Shown piece by piece: positions 1 to 13,156 of a stretch of 64,000 nt of DNA. This stretch comes from Acholoe squamosa (taxonomy: Eukaryota; Annelida; Polychaeta; Phyllodocida; Polynoidae), in NCBI GenBank assembly GCA_949317995.1, contig OX439036.1:23782854-23846853 (forward strand). Direction: 5' to 3'. Each line of letters begins with the position of its first letter. The first letter of the stretch is position 1. A model generated the notes under the pieces. It was given only the letters and a program-made list of their open reading frames with translations. It did no database searches and had not been told where the DNA came from. A program made the position numbers and the translations under genes.

Positions 1-631
1 ATAGATTATAGAGGGATTGAACTAATCAGAGCCCCCTATCCTTCAAATGACCCTAGGAGCTGGTATAATCATTTATATAAAGAGGTTATATGATCATCAA
101 ATTTCTTAAAATCTGCTGGAAGAGTACAGCCTTCTCCACACCCCATACACCTATGATGGTTACAGGGCAATCTTAAATGCCTTCAAATCTATTGCTGCCT
201 ATGTATCAGTATTAATGCACCACCCTATCAACATGCTATAGCATCTCCTCCCACACACACGCTGGTGATAGGCATATGGGGGCAGGGTATAAGTAGTAGG
301 TGTGTAGGTGAGATACAATATGTAATATGATATCTTATATGCTTGTACTGCCTCAGAACCGATGATTGTGTAAGACTTCCATCCAGTTTTAGTCTGTTAA
401 ATATAATTAAATTCTCTTTTTTTACATATTTTCCTCTCTTTCTTTATTATCACAAACTTGATATACAGGTGCACCTGTAGAAATATTATCTGATATGGAA
501 CAAACCCTTTTCCTCTCCTTGCCCTCTGTCCCTATACACAGGATGGCAAACTAAACTGTTGCATTACCCACAAACTATGAAATCCAATTCATAAAATGTT
601 TGATGACATCTACATAAAACAGGTGTATTTG
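1..631. other. Unassigned AT-rich sequence
   Basis: No open frame, RNA gene or repeat that I recognise. It lies just outside the segment that matches copy B further along; similarity to the 9000-9600 region is not convincing. Confidence 0.4.
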
Positions 632-3600
632 ACCAAGAACCAAAAGCCAACCTCCCAGGCTGTTTTCTCAACACTGAGGTGCTCACATTTTGATCATACC
701 AGAGAGATTGCCCACTAACAGCTGGGGCTTGGCCTGATCAATAAAAGGGAAATTGCCTTTTTTCTCAATGACCATGTTTTTTTACTGGCTGGTGATGAGT
801 AGTAGCAGTGGGTAGTTTTTTTTTACTTGAATGTGGTGGGATGGTCCTGTGATGAAGAAGAAATATAGGTCATGTTTTAGTGCTGTCAGGCTAATCAGCA
901 GGCAGGGCGAGGGCGTTGAGATACCAGTTAATGCCTTAGGTGTTACAATATGTAAGTATCATTCCCTAGAGGGTTGCCTGCTAAACAATATAGTAAGGAA
1001 GCTAGGCCTTTTTAGATACAATTGTGCTAGGGTAATCGATACATGAAAGTGTGTGACTCCTGACTCTAAGCTAAAATAATGTGATGGGAGAGCAGATTTG
1101 GCCAGCAATATCCAGGTTCAAATGCTTCCCCATGCACCATTCAAAAGGGACGTCTAGTAGAACACCTCCTATCAATAATGGTTTGTACAACCAAACATCA
1201 CATGCAGGAGATCATTTCAGAAAGAATTTATATCATTTTGAAATGCCCATCTAAGCAATATAGATAGTAACATTAATAATATGAGGCTCTCATATATCAA
1301 ATGCTCTGTAATAATCTAGTGCAAGACAATACTAGTGGAGTGATCTATAATGGTGTTACTGAGCCTTAATACTAGGTCACTGAAGGGAGGGGAAGTGAGT
1401 AGGAATCCATGATAATAATTATAAACTAGTGGTCCAACATATATCCTTGCCTCTGCCAGCTCTTCTGAGCCAAAGGCCAAATCTCTTAAACCCAGGATAT
1501 AGGTACAAATTAACAGAAGAGCCTTGTCTATATGATCACCATATTCGTATTAGGAACATAAAGGCTTTTAATACTAATGAGATAGGTGATTCATTAGCTC
1601 TCAGTTCTCAGTTGTCTTCTGGAGATGTATAGATCTAATTTGAGAAGAAATAGTGGAATGGGACCTGGTCTAAACAGCACTAGCCATCAGAGATTTTTGC
1701 TGACCCCCAAAAACAGTCACATTCAGTATAGTGTTCAAATGCAGCCTGAAATGACTATGGTCTGAAATGACCATGGAAAATCATAAATGATTACCATGAA
1801 AGATTTTCGATTGAATGAGAGTATTAGCTTAAGCGGTTTCAATATAAGAAGTTTCTTTTAAACTTATGAATTAATCCCCAGATTTAGGAAAAGCACATCA
1901 GATATCTCATGCAGGTGAGGTCACAAGTAAGATCAGTAAGACCATCTTTGGGCTTAAACTGTTTCATATGGTCTGTAGAATCCCAGTGGGCACAACACCA
2001 CTTACTAAGTGACTAGCAAAAGGTGGTATCATATATATGATTTCACCTGTTTTTTTTTTATTATTCTTTTACTCTTCAATTTATGAATGGTATCAGAGAC
2101 CTTGCACATTTGTGTCCCATGATATTGAATTACTACAAAAAATGTGTCTATTTCCCTGATTTAGTCATTCCAATTTGGCATATCTGTGAATGTTGCCTGT
2201 CAGAGGTTGATTTACCTGAAAATCAATACAGTTGGCCCCAGGTAAAAAAACCTTTTGCCACCTACATGCTAGTTGCTTAGATGAGTTGTATAAGGTCAAC
2301 TGGTTGGAATGTATGTTGTGGACTGTGTAGCTTTCAGACAGCTCCATAATTATTATTTGAGGTAGATAAATGATAAGGCACTGTAGAAATGAGATTAGAC
2401 TTTCTCTCTATTTTGCACCAGTATCAAGTTCAAAAGGTACTTATGAACAGGCAAGAGGAGAGGATAGTCCCCTATTCTCATCAAAAGGGTATTCCTTCTG
2501 GTTACCTTCTCACATTTCTTTTTGTGTTTTCCATTCACTCGCCCACAGATTTATTTTAGATTTTTCTGGACTTCAAGATGTATTTTGTCAATGATAACGA
2601 TAATAATCTCCCCATTCAGAAGGGTGAAAATTGGGACAAACATATTATGATATATCCTGGGAAAGCTAACCTGAATACACAATAGTCCCTTTTACAGTTT
2701 TTGTCAATATGTACTTTTGTCCAAGAATGCATTTTGTATTGTTGTCTAATGTAATGTGCGAGGGAATGTAGGGCTAAAAGGACAGCCCCATGGGAACCAC
2801 AATGTGTCAGGGTACACTAGTAGGATGAGTACCTTTAGCCCCAGACTCCTTCACCTTGCTGACCTCTGCCCTGGAGGATCAAGCAGAACATGAACTCGGG
2901 GAAGGTAACAGGAATACCACTTTCACAGGGAGTACATACCAATGGGAAACCTTATTCTATATACATAAAGAATTGGCCTGGGCATAAACCTAGGAGAAAG
3001 AGCCACACCAGTGTACAAGACTCAGGCCACAATACAGCTTTTCTTAGGGACATAACAACTTGTCAATATTGATATTTCATATTGTGCTCTATTAGATGGG
3101 CACTTTTTTAAATATTCCTTATCATCTTCAAATGAATATCTTATTTAAAACAGGTTTTGTTTTTGTTTACCTGAAGGCATATGTTCATGTTGTTTTTCTT
3201 CTCCTGTCTACCCACTTTCATCCCTGTACTTGTCTTATAGCTAATTACCTGGAAGTACTAGTTGACTTGTATGTGAGCTGTAAATAACTATCTAGTATGG
3301 CAAATTGACTACGAGTCGTCCACTTGGCCAAGAGGCTGTCCCAATTATTGTATGATGAATTCAAGAAATATGAATGATATTTTCTACCCAAGCAAAGAGG
3401 AGCAGGTGGAACGTTTTTGGAAGACACAGAGATTGATTGCAAGAAGCTGTCACTCATCATTAGTCTATACTTAGGTTATGGCAATATTTCTGTCCTCATT
3501 TTATAACTTTCCATTCTTCAAGTTCTTACAAATCCCTGTAAATCAAATCTGCAAGTTCAATCAGGTATATAGATACATAAAAAATATGTGAAATAAATGA

Positions 3601-3760
3601 AGGACAGTACCAGTATCAAAACAGTAGACAATTAATACTGTGTTTGTCCAATCAATGCACCTACCAGAGAAGCAAACATTAAGCATCCACAAGGATCCTT
3701 TTGTATTGACTGGGAGGATCCTTGAATGTGACTGATCCAACCAATATGCTCATTTCCATA

Positions 3761-4387
3761 CAGGTTGGGGATGGGGATATATTGTTAGGACACACCAGGA
3801 TCATAGTACAACAGTCTGATTTTAGTCTGTACTACGATTCTGCTACCATGCACAGTCTTAGGATGTACTTGGATATTAGTACACTTGTTTGTGCACTAGA
3901 CCATAACACTCACCTCTGCAGGTGTATGGGACAATCAGAGCCCTGGTCACTGGATGATGACACCTACCTGTGCATACATTATTGGGGTCAAAGGTGGGAT
4001 GGTGAAACCACTCCATCATTTGGTACTTATATTTACATTAAATGATACATTTACTCCCTTATTAAACAGCACTTAGCGTAAAAAGAAAACATCAATTTGT
4101 AGGGATTTGTCTATTCTTTAATCTTGTAGGTTCATATTTATCAGCCAATTAAACAAAAAATTAGCCAATCAATTTTAGTATAGCAATAAATTCTGATTTT
4201 AGTTCTGTAAAAAGATGTAAAATATAGACATTTTCTACCTATGGTGACATCATAATTATGTACTTTGATAAGAAAGTAAGAGAAATTTGACAATAAACAA
4301 GGGTACTGAGTTCTTAGTACACACCATGATCCAGGGACTATCATTCAATCTTAGGGTGTACTAAGAAACAGGTTAGTACTGAACCTG
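3761..4387. mobile_element. Insertion of 627 bp with CAGGTT ends, only in copy A
   Basis: Copy B at about 18795 runs straight through the position that this segment interrupts. The segment starts CAGGTT and ends AACCTG, which are inverse complements, and is bounded on both sides by CATA, a plausible 4-bp target duplication that is single at the empty site. It includes an open frame of 107 codons (3722-4045) that begins in the flank and resembles nothing I know, so I do not call it a gene. The short TIR does not identify a superfamily. Confidence 0.6.
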
Positions 4388-5954
4388 CATAGGCAAGTAT
4401 GGGAGAAAATAGGCTGTAGGAATTATGAAGTAGACAGATCCTAAACAGAATAAATGATAATGGGCTCATTTGTTGGTATTAGCCTATTGCAGTATTCAGT
4501 TCTGACCTAGTTTGGATGGGGTATGAACTCATAACTTGGCCTTTTAAAGTAGTTGATCTATATTTCAACAGGAATAATCAATATTATCATCTTGTTTTTC
4601 CCCTTGTGTAGAGCACTGAACATTGACAAATTGTAATTCCAGATTAGAAATGATAGATCATTAATATGAAGGCCTATATTGGCTAAGAAGCCTAGCTAAA
4701 ATTGGACAGAGGCATACATATAGATTTTAAAGGAAGACCACTCCAGATATCTTTCAGATATTCTTGACAGAAACTATCAATCAAACTCATAATGTTAAGT
4801 ATATCATTTAAGCTTCTGCCTTGAATTGTCAAAATGACAGAGATGCACTTCCCCAAACCAGCTATAATGGTATTTGGATTAGCTGGAAATGTGGTGGAAG
4901 TCCCTCTGATGTGTAATATTGGTTGCATTCCTACCTTGTCATTATCATGAATGACCATTGGCTTTCTTTTAGCCATTTTCTGTATGCATACAGGTAATTG
5001 CAGTATCATTTTGGTGCATCTTATATAAAAGAAAGTGTAACCCAAGAGTGATCATGGAAGCAACTAATCTATGCCTTGTAGGTATTTCAATGAAGTAGCT
5101 TGTATGCATTAAACATTGAGAAGACCCCTGATATTTCTGTTTTGCAAAGGACTTTCCTGGAACTTTCCCCCACAATTCTGGCCAGATTTTGATCTTATTA
5201 TTCAATGAGAACAGGAAAGTTTTATGAGAGGACGATTTATGTGATTTATAGATATGATCAATAATTTCTCTTACTTACTCATCTTGGTGACCTTTAATCC
5301 ACAAAGTCACACTGATACCCATGCAACACTCCCATGCAGCATTAATTACATCCTGGAATCACTCCATATAATTCAAAATAGGAGGCACCTTATGATACCA
5401 TTTCTGAAAATCATGAGGAATATTATCTGTGCACCTTATTATAGACAACTGCTTTTGACCAGAGATGAAATGGCACCACCAAACTCTTCATGGTGTCTGC
5501 ATATCTAGGAAGCCATCCATGAGAGATCCATTATTGGCCAGGGAAGGGCTCCTGAGCATCAATATAATCTCCTCCTTTACAACAGGCTAACTAACCCTGT
5601 CCCATCTGTCCTGTTCCCCTCCCTACCAAACCCAAACAGACCCACAAAGGCTGTCTACCCATGTTATTGACTTAGCAGACCCCTCCAATAAAAACAATCA
5701 AGAATACTATTTGTTCCAGTGCAGCAGAATGTTACTAAGAATTATCTGGCTTGACAAGGAGTGACAACCCTCTGAACTACTGTACTAACATAGACAGGTC
5801 TTGCATTTCATTATAAACTATTTGAGATATTATGCCCTCATTCATGTTTATATCAATTTGAATTAGGCCTACATATTTTCTGTTCTCAAATCACATATTT
5901 CTGCTTGTGTTCTTTGCTCCCCACTGTAGTTATATCTCTTGTGACTTAGATATT

Positions 5955-6020
5955 GTCCAAAAGGGAGTAAATCACATAGATATCTGAGCCCTAAACCTCC
6001 ACGTGGCATTTGACCTTAAG
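5955..6020 (-). repeat. Fragment of the AGGTYGAATCCCA MITE family
   Basis: Read on the minus strand, this stretch has the family's end followed by the inner motif GGGCTCAGATATCTATGTGA, which matches the elements at 10026-10269 and 40192-40430. A partner end was not found, so it is probably a solo end or a decayed copy. Confidence 0.4.
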
Positions 6021-6999
6021 GGGGGGGGAGGCTATTGGGTTGAATAGACTGTGTCTGTTTCACTTTTACCTGTCTGCCATGGATGTACACTGTAAAACCA
6101 CTATGGCACTATCCACAGTAATCATCATATTACGATAAACTGATATTCTTAAACGAGCTACTAGATACATCTCAGAGAACAATATTTCATTTACAATAAG
6201 GATGGTGGCATTTGGATTTCATCACCTGGAAACATGATAACCAGGTATGGTGGATACCATGTAATCCTACAGCAATATCTTTATTGCCATGATACCGTTT
6301 CAGCTAGCAGACTAGAGCCACACTAGAGCCACATCACCTACAACATGACCAATGCAATGGTTGCAGTCTATAAAGTAGTATAATGATGATAGCAAAAGAA
6401 GACAAAGGCTACATATATATTAGTCCCATTTGCACTGCTTCAGCTGTGAATTATTTTGTTTAATAAATAGCACATAGATCGCAGTATGAACCAACATGAA
6501 TGGACAATAATAAGCTTTGAAGGGACTTGCTGTAGGGTTTAAATGAGAGGCACAGAGAACCCCTAATTACAATTGCACTAGCAGCAAAACCCATCATGAA
6601 GTGAATATGGTGCATCATCTTTATATAAGATTACATTATATTCAATTGAAAGATCACCCTTAGAAGTGACATTCTCCCATGTACAATTGGCCTTATAAGA
6701 GGAAGATAGTGTAAGAAAACCAGCCAAGGTATATGAGCAATAAATGAAATGAGTGTAATAAGACTCATTCTCAGTTCATGCATATGTATACTGAAGAAGA
6801 TGAAATATCAAGTTCATTTATTCAGTAAGACAAGTATCCTTAACTTTGAGTGCTCTACTTCATCCCATTCATCTGAAGATGGTCTTTACGTTTCAGCAAG
6901 TCACCTTGCTTTTAGTTACATTAAAGCTATAAATCTGATCTGCATTTCAATGAAAAAGCTATCTGATCATACATACAATATATAACTGCTTGATAGCAT

Positions 7000-8330
7000 A
7001 ATATATACTGGGAGGGTAAGCAGTTGGGGAGGGTGAAATATACATGTATGACATCTTTTGTCCATAGCTGACACATGTATCTTTATCCCAACAATTCTGC
7101 TTACTATTGTTGAAAAACCTATGCCTTACATCATTTCATTTTTCATAAGAAACCTACATATACATTGACAAGATGCCATCTGTAGAACACATCAACATTA
7201 TCCACCCAAAAACTTACCAAAATCCATAGTTGCGTTAAATGGCAAGGAAATTTACGCTATTTGGTTGCATTTTTGCTCATTTTTATCTTCCAGCGCAATA
7301 CTTTGGAGGAACTGTCTCCCTGGTTCAAATTGATAAACAACAACAACAATCACCAACAAGAAAAATGTAGCAAGGACCACGGATAGGAGTTGCCACTCTG
7401 TGGCTGACGTGTGACGTCACGGCCAACCTGTGACGTCACAAATTGCGTCACAAGGTGACCGTGACGTCACTGACAAACCAAAAACATAATGAAGTTGCTA
7501 CGGTCATTGCGCTCCCGGCCGCTACCTGGCAAACAACACCAAAAAAACATTAATGGGAGACCAGCTTAAGTTACACGGTGAACCTTCCCCCATTTCTGAT
7601 TGACATCCTTAGTCCAATAAAAAAAGGTTATGTGGCCTACTTAACCCTGCTCCTTCCTTGGTCTCAGTTATTATTCTCCTCCAGCAGGGTCAGTCTCCTT
7701 ATATTCCCATGCATGTGGGGAATAATGGACCCAAGCTGCTCCTGCATGCTCATATTGGTGTGTGAGCAGCCTCATTGTACCTGTCTTCATAGACAGTTCT
7801 GGAGTAATGACCAGCATTTTTTTTTATGCTCACAATACACACCTCTGGTTACTTGCACAGACATGGTGCTTCCAAGGAGACTCCCTTCTGAGAACCATCA
7901 ATCAGACTGTATTAAGTCAGTTTCTCAAATTCTCATTTAAAAGAAAAAGCTAAAATTAGTCTTATAACCTGCTGTGTTGTTACCAGATTTAGCATGGGCC
8001 AAGGGAACAGCCTGTAAGTGAACACAGAAAAGGTCGGAAGCAGATCCATTATATGGCATATGTGATAGGGTATAGTAGCCCTATTACATAGGCATTAAAT
8101 TCATCAACAGTGATATCATAGTTCATGCATGGAACGGTATAGGCTCATAATGATAAGGAGTGTGAATTAAAAAGAAATGAGGGGTCCACCCAAATGTATG
8201 TGAGGGAGTTTAGTTTTGTATACATTTTATGCTTTTACAAAGTTTAAATAAAGAAAAATGAATGATTTGAAGGTTTGCCTGTACCAAGAACGAGACCGCA
8301 GTGGCGTACGGCCCACGGTGTTGATCAAGA
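7000..8330. other. Spacer between duplicated copies
   Basis: No gene recognised. 7640-7890 has weak but collinear similarity to 23900-24130, including the shared word GACAGTTCTGGA, which suggests that the duplicated unit once extended further. The cluster of TGACGTCA sites at 7404-7470 is listed separately. Confidence 0.45.
7404..7470. promoter_or_regulatory. Cluster of three perfect CRE palindromes
   Basis: TGACGTCA occurs at 7412-7419, 7431-7438 and 7462-7469, with the half sites CTGACGTG just before and TTGCGTCAC between. The following 80 bp are unusually GC-rich for the region. TGACGTCA is the consensus site of CREB/ATF basic-leucine-zipper factors, so the cluster could be an enhancer or promoter of a host transcript or of a decayed mobile element. 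No coding sequence follows on either strand. Confidence 0.4.
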
Positions 8331-8339
8331 CCTGTTACC

Positions 8340-9340
8340 ACTGACCACTGGGCCCTGTTTCTATACTTTTCCAAAATGAATCGCACCATCCATGTCCACT
8401 ATTGCAAAGCTAGAAGTGCAGACAGAGCAAAAACTGCTTTCTGTTTCTTAATTCTGAGTTCCCTCTTGCTCTATTGGCTATAGCTGGCTAGGACATCTTA
8501 AGAAACACTAATGCAGTGGTGCCATCCACCTTCAGTGCACCTCTCATTGGTATATCCTTAGGGCCTTTCACCTATTCATTTGTGTGTTATATATTATGTT
8601 TAAATCAATTGAAATACATGAATCCTGTTTCTATAGTGGGTTTTGGATGGCACCATTTGCATTAGTGTTTCCTAAGTTGCTCTCTCCAAAATGGCTCAGT
8701 TTGATTCCTATCTAAGTTTATTTCAGCCAACTGCCTAGACCCAAATGAATAGAGCAAGAAATGTCACTGTTTCTAAACCTTTGGATAGAACTCAAACTGA
8801 GGCCCATCTGTTCCATTGATGAACTTACTCATGAAGGAAAATTTATAGCTTTTCAAACAAGTTTGCTGCCAACTGTTGTTGGTGCTTGGCAAAACTGTAA
8901 ATAAGAGAAATACACAAAAAAAACTAGAATGATTCATTTGGTGATAGATGAGCTGAAACTCAAGGATTCTGATGGCACCATTACATGGGTGTTTTTAAAG
9001 TTTTCCTATACAGCTCTAGTCAATAGAGCAGTAGTACAGAACTGAAGTTAAGAAACAGAGGCAAGCTTTTGCTGGGTCTGCACTATTAGCTTTAAATTAG
9101 TAAACATGGGTGGTGCCATTCAGGTATACAATTAGGCCCATGATGGCAGCAAAGTCAGTTGGAAAACATCAATTTTACTTCCACAAACAGAACAGAGCTA
9201 GTTCTATCCAAAGATTTAGAAACAGTGGCAATTCTTGCTCTATTTATTTGGATCTAGGCAGTTGGCCAACACAAGTTCAAATTGAACTGAGCTATTTTGG
9301 ATACCAACTATTGAAACATGGCCCTGGGGATGCAGTGTAA
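8340..9340. repeat. Mosaic of inverted repeats
   Basis: 8375-8540 is matched in inverse orientation by about 8945-9125: both contain a GGTGCCATC end, the GCTCTATTG block and a CTGTTTCTTAA block. 8690-8810 is matched inversely by about 9190-9310, with the shared block CCAACTGCCTAGA. 8640-8680 repeats the end of the first arm inversely. The order of blocks differs between the two sides, so this looks like two copies of one inverted-repeat element, one inserted in or rearranged against the other. Confidence 0.6.
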
Positions 9341-10025
9341 GGCCCTTCAATGCTATCTCTACGGGCTGTTGTTTTCTACATGAAATATTGCGCAACATGG
9401 AATGGGTGGCCCGGAATATCTCCACCCTTGCCCCTGTCTACTTGGGGAGGAGCTGTTACATGTATTATAGGTTCAAGGTCCACTAAAGGGAGGAGGACAA
9501 CAAAAATGTTCTGCTTCATTTTTATATTCTCACTGGAAGTTGTATCATTTTAATGGTACGGAACAAAACCAGACAGGTTAAGTTGAGTTTCTCTTTTGTT
9601 ATTTTGCGGTAAAGCCACCTGCCTGAAGGTTTTCTCAACACTGAGGTGCTCACATTTTGCTCATACCAGAGTGATTGCCCACTTAAATTTTCCACTAACA
9701 GCTGGGCCTTGGCCTGATCAATAAAAGGAAAATTGCCTTTTATGCCCTTTTTTTTACACTGACTGGCGATGAGTAGAAGCGTCTAGGACTCACAGAGTGA
9801 AGATTGTTTAAGGTGAACATAGTCACGGGGGATGAGGGCAAGGGGCAATGGGTAGGGGGTTTTACTTGATTTTGGTTGAGTGGTCCTATGATGAAGAAGA
9901 ACCATAGGTCATGTTTAGTGCTGTAAGGCTAACCAGCAGGCAGGATGAGGGCATAGAGATGAGATACCAGTTGGTGCACTAGATGTTAAATATATGTAAC
10001 TATCATACCCTAGATGGTTGCCTTA

Positions 10026-10269
10026 AGGTTGAATCCCACATCGCGAAATAGGGTTTCAATATCTCTGTGATTTTGTCTATTGCATTTCATGCCCCTTATG
10101 GAGGTGATGGAATGCAAGGATTGTTCAACTCATTCTGAATCCCACAGTGGGTTAAGGTCAGGTTTGCAGTAATCTGTGTGTTTTATGGCCTCTGCACAGG
10201 CCATACAACACAACAGACAAAGCCACAGAGATATATTAAAGCCCTATTTCGCCATGTGAAATTCAACCT
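10026..10269. mobile_element. MITE of 244 bp, AGGTTGAATCCCA family
   Basis: The left end AGGTTGAATCCCACAT is matched by the inverse complement of the right end, which reads AGGTTGAATTTCACAT; similarity continues inward through GCGAAATAGGG for about 50 bp. Copy A lacks this segment. Related ends lie at 40192-40430, 42706-42757 and 5955-6020. No coding capacity, so it would need a transposase supplied from elsewhere. Confidence 0.75.
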
Positions 10270-11277
10270 CAAAGCAAGTAACTATATAACTAAACCTTTA
10301 TAATATACAATTGTGCTTTTGTAGTCAATACATGAAAGCATGGGACTCCTGACTCTAGGCAAAAATGATGCGGCGGGACAGGAGATTTGGCCAGCAATTC
10401 CAAGGTGGCATATCTGGGTTCAAACACTACCCCATGCAACATTCACAAGGGATGCCTAGTAGAACTTCTCCTAGCGATAATGGTTTGTACAACCAAACAT
10501 CACATGCAGGAGATCATTTCAGAAAGAATTATTTTATAATTTTGAAATGCCCTTCACAGCAAAATAGATAGTAACATGAATCATATGAGGCTCTCATTAA
10601 AACTTCCTTGATCATTTAATACTAGACAATACTACAATACTAGCACAGTGATCTGTACAGGTGTTACTGAGCCTTGATACTAGGTTACTGATTGGGAGGA
10701 ACAGTGAGTGGGAATCCATGATATAGTGGTCCAACATTATATCCTTACCTCTGCCAACTTCTCCGGACCAAAGGCCAAATTCACAATTCCCATGGTGGAC
10801 AGAATAAAATCGTCTATACGATGGCCATGTCCATAATAGGAACGTCCAGGCTTTCAATACTAATGACATGGGAGATTCATTAGCTAGAGATGTATAGATC
10901 TAATCTGTGTTGAAATGGTGGAATGGGATCTAGCCTAAACAACACTAGCTATTTGGGAATATTGCGGGCCCAGAAGAACTGCAGGCGCATTCAGTATTGT
11001 TCACATTGATACTGAATTGACCTGAAATGAGTATTGAATCAAATTGCTGTATCAAATGAGATTTAAATCACATTTAAGTGACAATTAAAGACACTAAAGG
11101 GAATGGCACTGACAGTGTATTAAAAGTCAATAATTAATATAGCAACATCAGGAGGGAGTTTGCTGATAATGATAATCAGCATTATTGAGAAAAGACCTCA
11201 TATTCTCCAAGCATGGATACTGGCTTGAAGGAATATCTCAATGTCTCTAATTTCTCCAGATTTAGGAATCCTGGTAT

Positions 11278-13156
11278 ATGGACCCCGATTATGATTCACA
11301 GGAATTTTCTTTGGACAATGAAGAAGAAGAAGAAGAAGTAGACGATCCCCTCCCTACCATAAAGCCACCCAAAAAGAAAAGACCTGTAGCCCCCACAAAC
11401 TTTGACATGACTAAAAGAAACCAGGAGGAGGCCAAGGTCACCAAGGTCACTCCTAAGAAGACTGTTAGGGAGGTTAAAAAGAGCCAGGTCACTCCTAAAA
11501 AAACTATAGGTCAGTTAAAGTCCAGACCAGATGCCCCTGGAAGTGGCCGACAGTACTTCAAAGACAATGCGGTGTTGGAAAGGTTGTGTGAGCTATGGGA
11601 GGCTGTTCCATACCTGTATGACAAAAATCACAAGCTGTATAAGGACCCGACAGCAAGGTGGGCCGCCTTAGGAAAAATTGGCGACGACTTAGGGATACCA
11701 GGTAATTTATTCAAGATTTTCAAGAAAATATATTTTATCCTAGACCCACATATTTCAAATCGTCCTAGACAACAGAAAAAATCCAAGATAAAAAAGGGAG
11801 AAATAATTCTGATTATTAAAAACAGCTTTCTTTCATTTCTACTTGCTCTTGTGTTTAAAACAAATCTGAATTACTATGAAAATAAAAAAAAATTCTATTT
11901 TTTTCAGCCTTCTTTGTGAACACAAGGATGAATTTGCTGAGGACAGACTATCAAAAAATAGTCTCAGGCAAGGTCAAGTCGGGCTCTTCTGCAGCAGATG
12001 GGAAGCTCCCATACAAGAAAGAGTTAATTAAGCGACTTTGCTTCTTCTTGGATCCGTATTGCAAGAAGGAAGCAAGCATAACTAACTACAGGAAGGTAAG
12101 TTCTCCCCTTTCTTGATTTTTAAGGCCAATGATGCTCGCAATGGATTAAAAATCCCAAATAAAATAATCCCCAACAAAAAATTATCCGAAATAAAATAAT
12201 CCCCAAAAAAGAAATCGCAAGTAAAATAATCACAAACAAAATACCCCAATATAAAATTTGATTATCTATTTGCCTGCTACCTTGATCAATTAATCAATCA
12301 ATGACAATTATAAAGTAATGCATCTTGGATAATTTTTGCTTGCTATTATCCTGATTAATAGACTACCAGGCTATCTTCTCTGCTCATTTACTTTTCCCCC
12401 TTTCTTGTTTTTTCAAGCAAACCCAGGTAGAGGAGGAATCACCAGAACAGGAGGTCGACAACGAGGACCAGGACAAGGGCCGTAGTGAGGAGGAAAACTT
12501 GGAGCCTGATGAAGAAGGGTTGGAGGAAGCTCATGTAATCCCAGATGAATACGAAGAAGAAGCTGTTTCATCCAGGACGCGTAGTTCTCCCAACAAACAG
12601 AACATTGGTAAATCTAAGACCCCCCCCCCTCTTCTGGCAAGGGCAAAGGTTCAGGTAAAAGCTCTTCAAAAAAGCCAACTCCTGAGGCTACCACTAAACC
12701 CCCCCCCCCCCCAGAAGGGCTGGCAGCACAGGCAGTTCGACGGTACAGCGACCCTCCTCCTCTGACGGTAGGAGGACATACAGGACAGATTATCTGGCTG
12801 ACAAAGATAAATTCTATGCAAATAATGAGGAGGTTTCCAATGAATATTTCAGGAACAAGGAGCCTCAGCATCTCCGAGAGAAAAAAAACAAGACTGTCGC
12901 CGAGGTCCTTGAAAATCGAGAGCAATATTTTGAGAAGTGCACCAACTCTGTGGTAGAGCTGACCCAGCTTGCTGCAGCACGCCATGCTCAGCCCTCTCCA
13001 CCTGCTCCTGTGGCAGAACCTGAGACGGAGGACTCCCACTGGAGTAAGATGATCTTGTTCCAGTGTCAGAGAATGAACCAGAGAGTACGAGAAAAGTTTA
13101 AGCTACACGTGCACAGCTTGGCTTTAGACGCTGTGAATGGGGACTGGGTCCCATAA
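11278..13156 (+). CDS. Harbinger companion protein with MADF domain
   Basis: Three exons fit the sequence: 11278-11701, 11908-12095 and 12418-13156, each junction having GT and AG. Phase 1 at the first junction and phase 0 at the second keep the frame. The N-terminus (residues 10-80) is acidic, then Lys/Pro-rich with two VTPKKT motifs. Residues about 99-192 form a MADF (Myb/SANT-like) DNA-binding domain with the motifs LWEAVPYLYD, YKDPTARWAALGKI and TDYQKI. A Glu-rich linker follows, then a Lys/Ser-rich linker, and near the C-terminus a stretch around SHWSKMILFQCQRM that resembles the BESS protein-interaction motif. In Harbinger elements such proteins bind the transposon ends and help the nuclease enter the nucleus. 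Exon 3 is one base out of frame: the change falls in a run of ten C at 12620-12629, after which the other frame continues cleanly to the stop at 13154. This is either an assembly error in the homopolymer or a real inactivating slip. A second run of 14 C lies at 12699-12712. Confidence 0.75.

Larger units (their letters stand above)
632..6890 (+). repeat. Copy A of an ancient segmental duplication
   Basis: Blocks of this stretch recur in the same order and orientation at 9612-20750. Examples are 660-760 with 9630-9730, 1150-1240 with 10450-10540, 2100-2350 with 16575-16830, 2400-3070 with 16880-17560, 3660-3760 with 18690-18800, 4690-4870 with 19180-19330, and 6720-6840 with 20600-20740. Small substitutions and indels are everywhere, so the duplication is old. 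No coding sequence is visible; the short open frames here are not conserved between the copies. The copy contains its own later insertion at 3761-4387. Confidence 0.8.

Noticed and set aside
3722..4045. 107-codon open frame
   Set aside because: It starts outside and continues into a copy-A-only insertion, and has no recognisable domain.
10375..10435. tRNA gene suggested by GGGTTCAAACACTACCCC
   Set aside because: No A box at the right distance and no cloverleaf; the copy A counterpart at about 1080-1140 is not conserved as a tRNA would be.
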